From Pseudomonadota bacterium (GTDB lineage Bacteria; Pseudomonadota; Alphaproteobacteria; Rhizobiales; Hyphomicrobiaceae), in NCBI GenBank assembly GCA_023405815.1, contig JAEXXM010000072.1, positions 62,001-126,000 of the forward strand: a stretch of DNA of 64,000 nucleotides. The letters run 5' to 3'. The notes beneath the pieces are model-generated. The model had not been told where the DNA came from. It saw nothing but the letters and a program-made list of their open reading frames with translations, and did not search any database. This document shows positions 45,622 through 53,634 of this stretch, one piece after another (the first letter of the stretch is position 1; every line of letters starts with the position of its first letter). The position numbers were made by a program, and so were the translations under genes.

Positions 45622-46015
45622 GTCGGATTCGTCCGACTATGGCGATAAACGCGGTCGTAATAAGCCGATCGGACCCGGGGGCAGTACCCGGCGCCTCCAC
45701 CAAATGCCGCCGACAAAAGCACGATCGCTGGGTCGGGCCGGCACGTTAGATTGGTCGCGGACACTCCGCGGCGGCATCTGATGGGGGCGAACTAGGATCG
45801 ACGAAGGTGTAAAGGGCTTTGCTTTCGCTCGGCATGGTTCCGCCGTCATCGGGCCATTCAGAATAGTTGCCAATGACAACTATGCTGAGACCGCTCTCGC
45901 TGCGTAACGCAGTGCGAAAGGTCTGAACTTGAAGCCCTTGCCCCTAGCCGGGTAAGGCGCGGTCGGGAGGGCACCGGGCAACAGAAGCCCTCCACTTTCC
46001 GCCTCGAGCCGAGGG
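45622..46015 (+). ncRNA. ssrA: Circularly permuted (two-piece) tmRNA
   Basis: The 3' acceptor piece comes first: a T arm CCGGG-GGCAGTA-CCCGG (45675-45691) runs into acceptor strand CGCCTCC (45692-45698), A, and an encoded CCA (45700-45702). An 80-nt spacer, itself closed by ATGCCGCCG/CGGCGGCAT pairing, follows. The coding piece starts at 45783 with GGGGGCG, which pairs with CGCCTCC to make the 7-bp acceptor stem. The tag frame GCC..TAA (45869-45907) encodes ANDNYAETALAA. Pseudoknot-like GC hairpins follow to about 46010. TATATT at 45610-45615 is the probable minus 10. Rescues stalled ribosomes; outer ends approximate. Confidence 0.93.
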
Positions 46016-46060
46016 ATTCAGCGGCTTGGGGAGCACGATCGGGGACCACAAGCGAGACCG

Positions 46061-46750
46061 ATGCCGGCCGAGCCGACGATCGATTACGAGACTTTAGCGC
46101 AAGACGCCATGCGTGGCGTCGTGCGCACGGTTCTCACCCAGGCGGCCAAGTCGGGCCTGCCTGGCGACCATCATTTTTACATCTCGTTCGACACGGGCGC
46201 CTCGGGCGTCGTGCTGTCGAAACGCCTGAAGGACAAATATCCTTCCGAGATGACGATAGTCCTCCAGCATCGCTTCTGGGACCTCGCCGTCACCGACGAC
46301 GGCTTCGAGGTGAAGCTGACGTTCGACGGCATCCCCGAGCGCCTCGTGGTGCCGTTCACGGCGATCCGCGTGTTCTTTGATCCGAGCGTCCGCTACGGGC
46401 TGCAGTTCGACGAGCCCGATTCAGGTCCTGAATCGGCCGAGAGCATGAGCCAGCGCCTCGCCGGACGCGCACCAGAGCGCGTCGCCGGCGGCCGGCCGAC
46501 GCTCCGATCTACCGCTCCCAAGAAGCCGCGCGTGCCACGCAAGGCGAAGGCCGATCAGCCCGGCGCGACTGACCCGCAGCCCGCCGTCACGCCGGTCCAG
46601 CCTCCCCCCACTCAGCCGACCCAGTTGAAGCCGCAGCCGGCGCCCGCCGCGATGCCGCCGACGGCCGGCGCCGAAAAGAGCGACGACAAGCCGCGACAGG
46701 ACAACGGCGGCGCCCAGATCGTGCGCCTCGACGCCTTCCGCAAGAAGTGA
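46061..46750 (+). CDS. sspB: ClpXP adaptor SspB (alphaproteobacterial type)
   Basis: 229 residues. SspB binds ssrA-tagged proteins and delivers them to ClpXP. The N-terminal domain (IDYETLAQDAMRGVVRTVL, GDHHFYISFDTGASGVVLSKRLKDKYPSEMTIVLQHRFWDL, VTDDGFEVKLTFDGIPERLVVPFTAIRVFFDPSV; short phrases) is the tag-binding SspB-alpha fold. A long, proline/alanine-rich flexible linker (about residues 135-215) leads to the C-terminal IVRLDAFRKK, which looks like the ClpX-binding tail. It begins about 45 nt after the tmRNA gene, so the tag RNA and its adaptor are adjacent. Confidence 0.92.
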   Translation: MPAEPTIDYETLAQDAMRGVVRTVLTQAAKSGLPGDHHFYISFDTGASGVVLSKRLKDKYPSEMTIVLQHRFWDLAVTDDGFEVKLTFDGIPERLVVPFTAIRVFFDPSVRYGLQFDEPDSGPESAESMSQRLAGRAPERVAGGRPTLRSTAPKKPRVPRKAKADQPGATDPQPAVTPVQPPPTQPTQLKPQPAPAAMPPTAGAEKSDDKPRQDNGGAQIVRLDAFRKK

Positions 46751-46773
46751 TCGCCAAGCCGCTACCCGCCTAA

Positions 46774-46796
46774 CCCGGATACTCCGTGCATCCGGG
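46774..46796. terminator. Hairpin between convergent sspB and small cysteine-rich gene
   Basis: CCCGGAT (46774-46780) pairs with ATCCGGG (46790-46796) with a 9-nt loop, between two convergent stops. It lacks a strong T tract, so termination strength is uncertain. Confidence 0.45.
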
Positions 46797-46820
46797 CCGA
46801 TAGTTGACGTCCTGATTGCA

Positions 46821-47066
46821 TCACTTGGTGTTGTCGGGGCACGCGCACGTTTTTGGATCGCGCGGCGAGCCATCGGGGCATAGATCGGTCGTGCAGGTGG
46901 CCTGCGTCTTTGTGTCGAGCGCCATTCCACGCGCATCGATGCAAACGCACTTTTGGGCGTCGAGTTTGGTGTCGGGCGGACACACCAACGCGCATGCCCC
47001 TTCCGATGATGCCGGAAGAGGAACCAAGATCACCGCGGCGAGAATAAGAAGAGCACCGACTTTCAT
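46821..47066 (-). CDS. Small secreted protein with eight cysteines
   Basis: 81 residues from the ATG at 47066, preceded by GGAGG 8 nt upstream. Signal peptide (VGALLILAAVILVPLPASS) then eight cysteines arranged in two similar units: CALVCPPDTKLDAQKCVC and CTTDLCPDGSPRDPKTCACPDN. The repeated CPxxxxxDxxKCxC pattern resembles small disulfide-rich or EGF-like modules. I do not recognise a named family. It converges on sspB and has its own promoter region upstream. Confidence 0.7.
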   Translation of the reverse strand: MKVGALLILAAVILVPLPASSEGACALVCPPDTKLDAQKCVCIDARGMALDTKTQATCTTDLCPDGSPRDPKTCACPDNTK

Positions 47067-47206
47067 CTGAAAAACCTCCCTGGACTTCAATCCAACAATT
47101 CGTCACGTAAAAAAGTCAGCGTATCATCTGGCGCAGGTAGAAGGCGAGTTCGGATGCGCGCGCAAACCGGCGGCTACGGATGCGCCGGCACGAGGTGACC
47201 TGGCAC

Positions 47207-47959
47207 ATGCGCCCATCCCTGCGCAATCTCGTCGAAGACGCCTACGACATTTTTGGCGGCTACCGCGTTCGCCGTTCGCTCAGCGTTTGCCACTGCAATT
47301 CCTGCATGAGCGAGGAGAACGAGCATCTTCTCCTCGAGACGCCGTTGCGCGAGATCCCTGCAGGCCTGCTTGCCGAGTATACAGCGTCTGCGCACAACTG
47401 GGACGATGGGCCGGTCGCGCGCGAGATGCGCTACTTCCTGCCGCGCTACCTCGAGCTCATTGCCGAGGACGATCCTCCCGATACGTGCGGGCTGGACATT
47501 TGCCTTCGCCGGCTCGGCTATTCGGGTTGGCGCGCGAAATGGCCCGAGCGCGAATGCGCCCTCATCGATCGCTTCTTCGACGAGCTGATGCTGCAAAGCC
47601 TCGAGCGCACCGACCTCGTCGAGTGGCCCGTCGGCTGGCGCCTCGCCTTCGACATCTCAGACGTGCTGACGCTCGTCGTCACCGCACACGGCGACCTTCC
47701 TCGCGTGCTCGCCACATGGGACCGAGCACCCGATCCCTTCGCCGCCCTCCACATGGCGGCGCTGCGCGAAAAGGTCATCCGCGAGACCAACCGCACGTAC
47801 TTCCACTCTCCCTATCTCGCGGATCATCCGCAGGCCGCCGACAGGATCGGCGCCTTCCTCGCCCGCCCCGAGCTGACGCAGCGCATCGAAACGGCGTTCT
47901 TCCAGCTCGATGATCCACGCCTGCAGAAGCTCGTTTCCGACGCGATCCATTTGTCGTGA
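47207..47959 (+). CDS. Protein of unknown function
   Basis: About 250 residues. Start ATG at 47207 has GAGGTGA about 9 nt upstream; ATG at 47180 (nine more residues) is the alternative. No signal peptide or membrane segment. Features: CHCNSCMSEENEHLLLETPLREIPAGLLAEYTASAHNWDDG near the N-terminus, with cysteines C-x-C-x2-C that could bind metal, then a helical, acidic body ending LQKLVSDAIHLS. Similar cytosolic proteins exist in many proteobacteria without an assigned role; I do not recognise the domain. Confidence 0.6.
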   Translation: MRPSLRNLVEDAYDIFGGYRVRRSLSVCHCNSCMSEENEHLLLETPLREIPAGLLAEYTASAHNWDDGPVAREMRYFLPRYLELIAEDDPPDTCGLDICLRRLGYSGWRAKWPERECALIDRFFDELMLQSLERTDLVEWPVGWRLAFDISDVLTLVVTAHGDLPRVLATWDRAPDPFAALHMAALREKVIRETNRTYFHSPYLADHPQAADRIGAFLARPELTQRIETAFFQLDDPRLQKLVSDAIHLS

Positions 47960-48050
47960 ACTGTTACAGCCGCGAAGCGAAATATTCCGGCGTAACTGGA
48001 AAGCCCCTCGCTGCGTGGTTTCCTTCGGGACGAACCCAAAGGAGATACCA

Positions 48051-48305
48051 ATGCAGAAGCCAATTCTGTGCGCGCTTGCGCTTGCGCTTTCCACCACATT
48101 TGCAGCCGCCGCGGAGCAGGGCGCCATGAGCGATGAATCGCCCATGAGCGACGCGACGAGCATGCAGGCCGCGCCACCCCAACGGCCAAGCGGCGATTCC
48201 ATGATGAGCGATCAGAAGATGGATGCCGGCGAAAGCATGAAGGCCGACGACAAGATGATGCACGACGACCAAATGATGAAAGGCGACGACAAGATGAGCA
48301 AATAG
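48051..48305 (+). CDS. Small exported methionine/aspartate-rich repeat protein
   Basis: 84 residues from the ATG at 48051, with AAAGGAG 7 nt upstream. Signal peptide MQKPILCALALALSTTFAAAA, then an acidic low-complexity chain rich in Met, Asp and Ser with short repeats (MSDESPMSD, MKADDKMMHDDQMMKGDDKMSK). This resembles the MXKDX pentapeptide-repeat group. Methionine- and aspartate-rich chains can bind copper or calcium (inference). The next gene (48517) has a similar leader (MQKAIL), suggesting related regulation or origin. Confidence 0.7.
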   Translation: MQKPILCALALALSTTFAAAAEQGAMSDESPMSDATSMQAAPPQRPSGDSMMSDQKMDAGESMKADDKMMHDDQMMKGDDKMSK

Positions 48306-48338
48306 CGCTCATCTTCATCGAGCGATCGATAACCAATT

Positions 48339-48373
48339 CGGCGGCACCTCCCCGGGAGCCGTCGATTTTTTTG
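48339..48373 (+). terminator. Intrinsic terminator after the 48051 gene
   Basis: Hairpin CGGC-CTCCC / GGGAG-CCG (48342-48361) followed by a run of seven T (48366-48372). Confidence 0.75.
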
Positions 48374-48516
48374 TTTCGCGCACGATGCCAATATTCTCGG
48401 GCGCCGGAAAATGCTGGCGCACTGTTGTTACACGCCGCCCAAAAAAGAATCGCCGTAACGGCTCCGTCGCGTCAGCCGTAGTGCTGCCTGGGGACAAGAA
48501 ACGATGGAGATCGAAT

Positions 48517-48801
48517 ATGCAGAAAGCGATTTTGACAGCCCTGTTTCTCGCTGCCGCCAGCACGATGACTCTGGCGGTCGAGGACAGCAGCATCTCGTCC
48601 AAGGCTATGAATGATCTGCCCGGCACCATGGGCGGCTCGACGTCGACGCCCACGGTCAAGTCGGGTGACGGCAACCTCACGACCAAGGCGATGAAGGACC
48701 TTCCTGGAACCTCAGGAGGACAGACCTCCAACCCTACCGCAAAGGCCGAGGACGGAAATCTAACTACCAAGGCGATGCGCGACCAGCCGGGCACGCATTG
48801 A
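48517..48801 (+). CDS. Small exported protein with tandem 26-residue repeats
   Basis: 94 residues from the ATG at 48517, with GGAGA upstream. Leader MQKAILTALFLAAASTMTLA, then three copies of a repeat beginning SKAMNDLPGT, TKAMKDLPGT and TKAMRDQPGT, separated by GGS/Q-T-S-x-PTxKxxDGNL. The repeat is about 26 residues and visible in the DNA too. No cysteines. I know no family for it; tandem repetition and secretion suggest an envelope or extracellular structural role (inference). Confidence 0.7.
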   Translation: MQKAILTALFLAAASTMTLAVEDSSISSKAMNDLPGTMGGSTSTPTVKSGDGNLTTKAMKDLPGTSGGQTSNPTAKAEDGNLTTKAMRDQPGTH

Positions 48802-48817
48802 CGCTCACGCACGAGCT

Positions 48818-48848
48818 GACCGGCAGCGATGCTTGATCGCTGCCGGTC
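48818..48848. terminator. Bidirectional hairpin between convergent genes
   Basis: Perfect 12-bp stem GACCGGCAGCGA (48818-48829) / TCGCTGCCGGTC (48837-48848) with 7-nt loop, between the stops of the repeat protein gene and the molybdenum hydroxylase gene. Confidence 0.8.
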
Positions 48849-48857
48849 CTGCTTTGA

Positions 48858-51047
48858 CTACGATGATCGCAGCACCGCCGAAGCGCCTTCGATCGGCAAT
48901 CTACGCAGACGGATGCCCGTCGCCGCATAGACCGCATTGAGGACGGCCGGCGCCAGCGCCGATGTTCCGGGTTCGCCGATGCCGCCCGGAGCCTCGCTAC
49001 TCTTGACAATCTCGACAACGATCTTCGGTGCCTCGTCGATGCGCAGAACGCGATAGTTGTCGAAGTTCGATTGCTCGACGCGACCATCCTTCAGCGTGAT
49101 CTCGCCCCACAGCACCGCGCTGATGCCGAAGATGATGCCGCTCTGTAGTTGCGCCTCGACCGTGTTCGGATTGATGACCTGACCACAGTCGACGACCGCA
49201 ACCACGCGGTCGACGTGCGCCTCGCCGCTCTTCGAGACGGTGACCTCCGCCACCTCGGCGAGATACATGCCGAAGGCATAGAGCAGCGCCACGCCGCGCC
49301 CGCGCCGATCGCCCAGCGGCGAGCCCCAGTCCGACAACTCGGCGGCGCGGTCGAGCACGTGACGCGCACGCGGATGCTTGCCCGTCAGCTCGCGCCGGAA
49401 CTCGACCGGATCCTTCTTTGCCGCCGCAGCGAGCTCATCGATGAAGCTCTCGACCACGTAGGCATTCCGCGTCGGCCCGACGCCGCGCCAGAACGCCGTC
49501 GGAATTCCCGGCGGCTCCTCGCGCACGTAATCGACGAAGACGTTGGGAATGTCGTACGGCAGCTCGACCGCACCGTCGACCGCGTCGATGTCGAGACCTC
49601 CCTTGAACCAGGCAGGGAAGAACCGCGCCACGATGGACGAGCCGGTGATCCGATGCTTCCAGGCGACGAGCTTGCCGTCGCCGTCGAGCCCCGCGCTGAT
49701 CCGGTCGTAGTAATACGGCCGGTACATGTCGTGCTGGACGTCCTCCTCGCGGCTCCAGATGATCTTGACCGGGTCCTTCGACTGCTTCGCCAGGCGCGCG
49801 GCCAGGACGACGAAGTCGAATTCGAGCCGGCGCCCGAAGCCGCCGCCGAGCAGATGATTGTGAATGCGCACCTTGTCCCGCTCGATGCCGAGCGCTTCCG
49901 AAACGGCGAGCTGCGTGTTGGCTGGAACCTGTGTGCCTACCCATATGTCGCAGCCGCTGTCGGTGACATGGACGGTGCAGTTGAGCGGCTCCATCGTCGC
50001 ATGCGCGAGGAACGGGTTTTCGTAGACGCTTTCCACCTTGGTGGCCGCGCTCGCCATCGCGCCCGCCGCATCGCCTTCCTTCTTGGCGACGGCACCCTCG
50101 CGCTCGGATGCTTTGGCCAGGGCCGCGACCACATCGGCCGTCGAAAGCGACGCGTTCGGACCGCCGTTGAACTTGGGGTCGGCCGCCTCGAGACCCTTTC
50201 GCGCCGCCCAGTAGTGATCGGCTATCACGGCGATGGCCTCATCGATCTTCGCCACTTGGACGACGCCCCGTACCGCCAGCGCCGCCGCCTCGTTCACCGA
50301 GGCGACTGTTCCGCCGAACACCGGCGAGATCGCGATTGCGGCGACCTTCATGCCCGGCACCTGCGCATCGATGCCGAACTTCGCCGCGCCGTTGACCTTC
50401 TCCGGTCCGTCGAGCCGCTTCGCCGGCGTGCCGATGAGGCGGAACTGGCTCGGGTCCTTGAGCACGATCGCGCTCGGCACCGGAAGCTTCGCCGCGTCAT
50501 CGACGAGCGCCCCGTAGCCGATCTTCTGCCCGCTCTTTGCGTGGACGACCTGCCCCGCTTCGGCCGTCAGCTCGCCAGCATCGACACCGAGCTTGGCCGC
50601 GGCCGCCGCGATGAGCATCGCGCGCGCCGCAGCTCCCGCTTCGCGCAGCGGCTTGTAGAAGCCGCGGATCGCCGTCGAGCCACCGGTAATCTGCGCCCCG
50701 CCGACGGCCGGGTTCCCGTATAGCTTGTCGCTCGGCGGAGAATGCGTGACATGAACCGAGCTCATGTCGACATCGAGCTCCTCCGCGACCAGCATCGGCA
50801 GCGCCGTGTAGGTTCCCTGCCCCATCTCGATCGACGGCGAGATGACCGTCACCTTTCCGTCGCGGTCGATCCTGATGAAGGCATTGGGAGCGAACTCGTG
50901 CACGGGCGCGCTGCCGGGCTCCGCCTCGGCAACGTCCACCCAACCGATGAGCAATCCGCCACCGAACGCAGCACTCGCCTTGAGGAACCGCCGCCGGGAG
51001 ACCCCAGCGCTCATTGCAGTCTTTTCATGCAACATGGCGCACCTCAC
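48858..51047 (-). CDS. Molybdopterin-binding subunit of an aldehyde/isoquinoline oxidoreductase-type hydroxylase
   Basis: 729 residues, Tat-exported (SRRRFLKASAAFGGG). It belongs to the xanthine dehydrogenase large-subunit family, closest in layout to isoquinoline 1-oxidoreductase beta subunits: IEMGQGTYTALPMLVAEELDVDMSSV, HNHLLGGGFGRRLEFDFVVLAARLAK, FWRGVGPTRNAYVVESFIDELA and GEPGTSALAPAVLNAVYAATGIRLRRLPI (key phrases). The GTG at 51047 overlaps the small iron-sulfur subunit stop by four bases (GTGA); ATG at 51035 is an alternative start. No cytochrome c partner follows. Substrate unknown; aldehydes or N-heterocycles are typical. Confidence 0.93.
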   Translation of the reverse strand: MRCAMLHEKTAMSAGVSRRRFLKASAAFGGGLLIGWVDVAEAEPGSAPVHEFAPNAFIRIDRDGKVTVISPSIEMGQGTYTALPMLVAEELDVDMSSVHVTHSPPSDKLYGNPAVGGAQITGGSTAIRGFYKPLREAGAAARAMLIAAAAAKLGVDAGELTAEAGQVVHAKSGQKIGYGALVDDAAKLPVPSAIVLKDPSQFRLIGTPAKRLDGPEKVNGAAKFGIDAQVPGMKVAAIAISPVFGGTVASVNEAAALAVRGVVQVAKIDEAIAVIADHYWAARKGLEAADPKFNGGPNASLSTADVVAALAKASEREGAVAKKEGDAAGAMASAATKVESVYENPFLAHATMEPLNCTVHVTDSGCDIWVGTQVPANTQLAVSEALGIERDKVRIHNHLLGGGFGRRLEFDFVVLAARLAKQSKDPVKIIWSREEDVQHDMYRPYYYDRISAGLDGDGKLVAWKHRITGSSIVARFFPAWFKGGLDIDAVDGAVELPYDIPNVFVDYVREEPPGIPTAFWRGVGPTRNAYVVESFIDELAAAAKKDPVEFRRELTGKHPRARHVLDRAAELSDWGSPLGDRRGRGVALLYAFGMYLAEVAEVTVSKSGEAHVDRVVAVVDCGQVINPNTVEAQLQSGIIFGISAVLWGEITLKDGRVEQSNFDNYRVLRIDEAPKIVVEIVKSSEAPGGIGEPGTSALAPAVLNAVYAATGIRLRRLPIEGASAVLRSS

Positions 51048-51508
51048 TTGCCCGCGGCGGCCTTGGCCGCCTGCTTGATCGCCTCGCGGATACGCACGTA
51101 GGTGCCGCAGCGGCAGATGTTGCCCGACATGCCCTGGTCGATATCGTTATCGGTCGGCTCGGGCGTCATCTCGATGATGGCCGCGGCGCTCATGATCTGC
51201 CCCGATTGGCAGTAGCCGCACTGGACCACCTCAAGGTCGAGCCATGCGTCCTGCACCGCCTTGCCCGATTTCGTCGCGCCTATGCCCTCGATGGTCGTGA
51301 TTGCCCGGTCGGCCACATCCGAGATTGGCGTCAGGCACGAGCGGCGGGGCTCTCCGTCGACATGCACGGTGCACGCGCCGCATTGGCCGATTCCACAGCC
51401 GAACTTGGTGCCGGTCATGCCGAGCACATCTCGAATGACCCACAACAGCGGCGTGTCGTCCTCGACGGGAACGGAAACCTTCGACCCGTTGACGGTAAGA
51501 TTGATCAT
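51044..51508 (-). CDS. [2Fe-2S] subunit of the molybdenum hydroxylase
   Basis: 154 residues with both iron-sulfur clusters of the family: the plant-type site GCGIGQCGACTVHVDGEPRRSC (cysteines only) and the second site CGYCQSGQIM with CRCGTYVRI. Passes electrons from the molybdenum centre of the following subunit. It is upstream of and overlaps the large subunit gene. No own signal peptide, so it is probably carried out through the Tat pathway with its Tat-tagged partner (inference). Confidence 0.94.
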   Translation of the reverse strand: MINLTVNGSKVSVPVEDDTPLLWVIRDVLGMTGTKFGCGIGQCGACTVHVDGEPRRSCLTPISDVADRAITTIEGIGATKSGKAVQDAWLDLEVVQCGYCQSGQIMSAAAIIEMTPEPTDNDIDQGMSGNICRCGTYVRIREAIKQAAKAAAGK

Positions 51509-51659
51509 GCTGGCTTACTCCTCGCGCAGGGTTGGCTGCGAGGAGTATATGGCGCTGATATATGTCAGCACCACCGGATTTTGATTATGCCCAGCATCTA
51601 TTGCCGCATTGCGCGCCATACGGCGCGAGGGCGCGCCGACAAATTTTATCAATGTTGTG

Positions 51660-52319
51660 TCAGTCGCGGTCCGGCGCGCCCAATGGAAAGTTCGGCCGGA
51701 AGTACCGCGCCTCATCCACCGCCCTGGCGAAGGACGGGCGCGCGAGCAAGCGCGCGCGGTAGGCGCGCAGCACGGGATAGGCGTCAGGAATCTGGTGCGT
51801 CCAGTCCGCATAGAACAGAGACGGCGCCGCTGCACAGTCCGCCAGCGTGAAATCCTCACCAGTGGCCCAAGTCCGGCCGGCAAGCTCTCCTTCGAGCCAG
51901 CCATAGGCGCGCTCCAGCCTTTCCCTGGCGATTGCCAGCCCCTCCTCGCTCTTCACCGGCACTCGCCCCAGCGCACTATCGACCGCAATCTGCATCGCCT
52001 CCATCACGTGCAGATCGAAGAAGCGGTCGAGGAAGCGCACATCGAGCGCGGCCATCGGGTCGGAGGGCAACAGGCGCACTGGCCCGGGATGCCTGAGCTG
52101 CAAGTACTCTATGATGATGCTCGTCTCGACGACTTGCCGCTCGCCATCGACCAGCATGGGAAATTTCCGCAGCGGCCAGCGCCGCAGCCACTCGGCCACG
52201 TGCTGTGGCGCATCCGGACCGATGCAGCGGAACTCGAACGGCGTGGCGTTCTCGTACAGCGCGATCAGCACCTTCTGCGTGTACGATGAGAATGGATGAC
52301 CGTAGAGCGCCAGTGCCAT
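51660..52319 (-). CDS. Glutathione S-transferase family protein
   Basis: 219 residues from the ATG at 52319. N-terminal thioredoxin-like domain (LALYGHPFSSYTQKVLIALYENATPFEF, then VPVLxx-type FPMLVDGERQVVETSIIIEYL, where TS binds glutathione) and all-helical C-terminal domain (DFTLADCAAAPSLFYADW, the N-capping box region). Class unclear; probably detoxification. Follows the RibD-like gene on the same strand with an 18-nt gap. Confidence 0.92.
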   Translation of the reverse strand: MALALYGHPFSSYTQKVLIALYENATPFEFRCIGPDAPQHVAEWLRRWPLRKFPMLVDGERQVVETSIIIEYLQLRHPGPVRLLPSDPMAALDVRFLDRFFDLHVMEAMQIAVDSALGRVPVKSEEGLAIARERLERAYGWLEGELAGRTWATGEDFTLADCAAAPSLFYADWTHQIPDAYPVLRAYRARLLARPSFARAVDEARYFRPNFPLGAPDRD

Positions 52320-52337
52320 GATTTCCCCCATTGGCGC

Positions 52338-52997
52338 CTACGCGCGCCGGTCAGTACGCCTTGTGATCACGACATGAGTGACGCCCGGCGTCACGATGTG
52401 CTCGGCAACGTCGTAGCCGAGCCTTGGCAGGTCGATGCCGGCGAGGAGCGGCTCGCCCGAGCCGAGCAGCACCGGCGCGACCGCAATGTGCATCTCGTCG
52501 ATCTGCTGCGCAGCGATATACTGCCTGATCGTTGCCACACCCCCACCCACCCGCACATCCTTGCCGCCGGCGGCTTCACGGGCGCGCTCCAGGGCCGCCT
52601 CGATGCCATCGGTGACGAAATGGAACGTCGTACCGCCCTGCATCTCGATCGGCGCACGCGCGTGGTTGGTCAGCACGAAGACGGGCACGTGGTAAGGAGG
52701 GTCGTCGCCCCACCAGCCTCTCGAATTGTCGTCTGGCCATGAGCCGCGGACCGGCCCGAACATGTTGCGACCCAGGATCCACGCGCCGACGTTGTCAAAG
52801 CCACGCTCGATGAAGTCGTTGTCGACTCCCGTCGACCCGCCCTCGTTGCCGAACATCTTTCGGATGGCGCGCGTCTCAAACGCCCAACCGTGCAGCAACC
52901 TGCCGCCGACGCCCAGCGGATCGGCCAGGCTCTGATCGGGGCCTGCACCGTAGCCGTCTAGCGAAACGGAAAAACTGTGAACGCGAAGCTTGCCCAT
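52338..52997 (-). CDS. RibD C-terminal/dihydrofolate reductase-like oxidoreductase
   Basis: 219 residues from the ATG at 52997. Fold of the RibD reductase domain: KLRVHSFSVSLDGYGAGPDQSL, GAWILGRNMFGPVRGSWPDD, VPVFVLTNHARAPIEMQGGTTFHFVTDGIEAAL (key LTNHAR and HFVTDGIE), VGGGVATIRQYIAAQQIDEMHIAVAPVLLGSGEPL. Members of this family are small NADPH oxidoreductases with unknown substrates; not the folA enzyme. Divergent from the HxlR regulator with an inverted repeat between them, so probably its target. Confidence 0.88.
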   Translation of the reverse strand: MGKLRVHSFSVSLDGYGAGPDQSLADPLGVGGRLLHGWAFETRAIRKMFGNEGGSTGVDNDFIERGFDNVGAWILGRNMFGPVRGSWPDDNSRGWWGDDPPYHVPVFVLTNHARAPIEMQGGTTFHFVTDGIEAALERAREAAGGKDVRVGGGVATIRQYIAAQQIDEMHIAVAPVLLGSGEPLLAGIDLPRLGYDVAEHIVTPGVTHVVITRRTDRRA

Positions 52998-53017
52998 GCA
53001 CGCCACCCCAAGCAGCA

Positions 53018-53077
53018 ACTGCTTCTAATATGCAATCAGTTGTCCTCTACCCTGACTGATCCTAATTTGCAAGCAGT
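53018..53077. promoter_or_regulatory. Inverted repeat between HxlR regulator and its divergent target
   Basis: Arms 53018-53040 and 53055-53077 (23 nt each, 14-nt spacer) read as imperfect inverted copies sharing ACTGCTT at one end and ATCAGT at the other. Both genes start within 25 nt of the repeat. Likely binding site of the HxlR-type regulator. Confidence 0.55.
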
Positions 53078-53100
53078 GGCGACTCGAGGGCCCGACGAAC

Positions 53101-53604
53101 GTGGAAGCTGCCCAACGCTCCGGCTGTCCCATCAACCTCACGCTTGAGATGCTGGGGGATCGCTGGAGCTTGATCGTGATCCGCGACATCATGTTCGGCA
53201 ATCGCAGGCACTTCCGCGAGCTGCTGCAGAGCTCCGAGGAAGGCATCGCCTCGAACGTCCTCGCCGACCGGTTGAAGCGCCTCGTCGAGGCCGGCCTTCT
53301 GACCAGGCGCGACGACCCCACGCACAAGCAGAAGGCCATCTACTCGCTCGCCGAGCCGGCCATCGAGCTCGTGCCGCTGCTGGCGCACATGGGCGCCTGG
53401 GGTACGCGCCACACGCCCGTCACCGAGGAGCTGTCGATCCGCGCGCGCCTGCTGTTCGACGGCGGACCGCGGCTATGGGAGGCGTTCATGACCGAGCTGC
53501 GCGCCATCCATCTCGGCGCGCCGGCTCCCCGCCGTTCCGTCCTCGCCGAGCTTCAACGCGCATTCGAGACCGTGCGCGCCAAGCAGGCGAAGGCCGCGCG
53601 CTAG
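53101..53604 (+). CDS. HxlR-type transcriptional regulator
   Basis: 167 residues, GTG start at 53101. Conserved: CPINLTLEMLGDRWSLIVIRDIMFGNRRHFRELL with the single N-terminal cysteine in CPI that senses thiol stress or aldehydes in many HxlR proteins, then the winged helix GIASNVLADRLKRLVEAGLL and YSLAEPAIELVPLLAHM. Divergent from a RibD-like reductase with a shared inverted repeat, so it probably controls that gene and itself. Confidence 0.92.
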   Translation: MEAAQRSGCPINLTLEMLGDRWSLIVIRDIMFGNRRHFRELLQSSEEGIASNVLADRLKRLVEAGLLTRRDDPTHKQKAIYSLAEPAIELVPLLAHMGAWGTRHTPVTEELSIRARLLFDGGPRLWEAFMTELRAIHLGAPAPRRSVLAELQRAFETVRAKQAKAAR

Positions 53605-53634
53605 TGGGCGATCAATGTCGTTCAGTCTGCAGGC

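Noticed and set aside
45503..46049. Short protein-coding frames in the interval before sspB
   Set aside because: The region is the permuted tmRNA; its T arm, CCA, acceptor stem and tag frame explain it better.
49149..50723. Plus-strand open frame of about 520 codons opposite the molybdenum hydroxylase
   Set aside because: Arg/Asp-rich shadow of the minus-strand gene; no motif or ribosome site.
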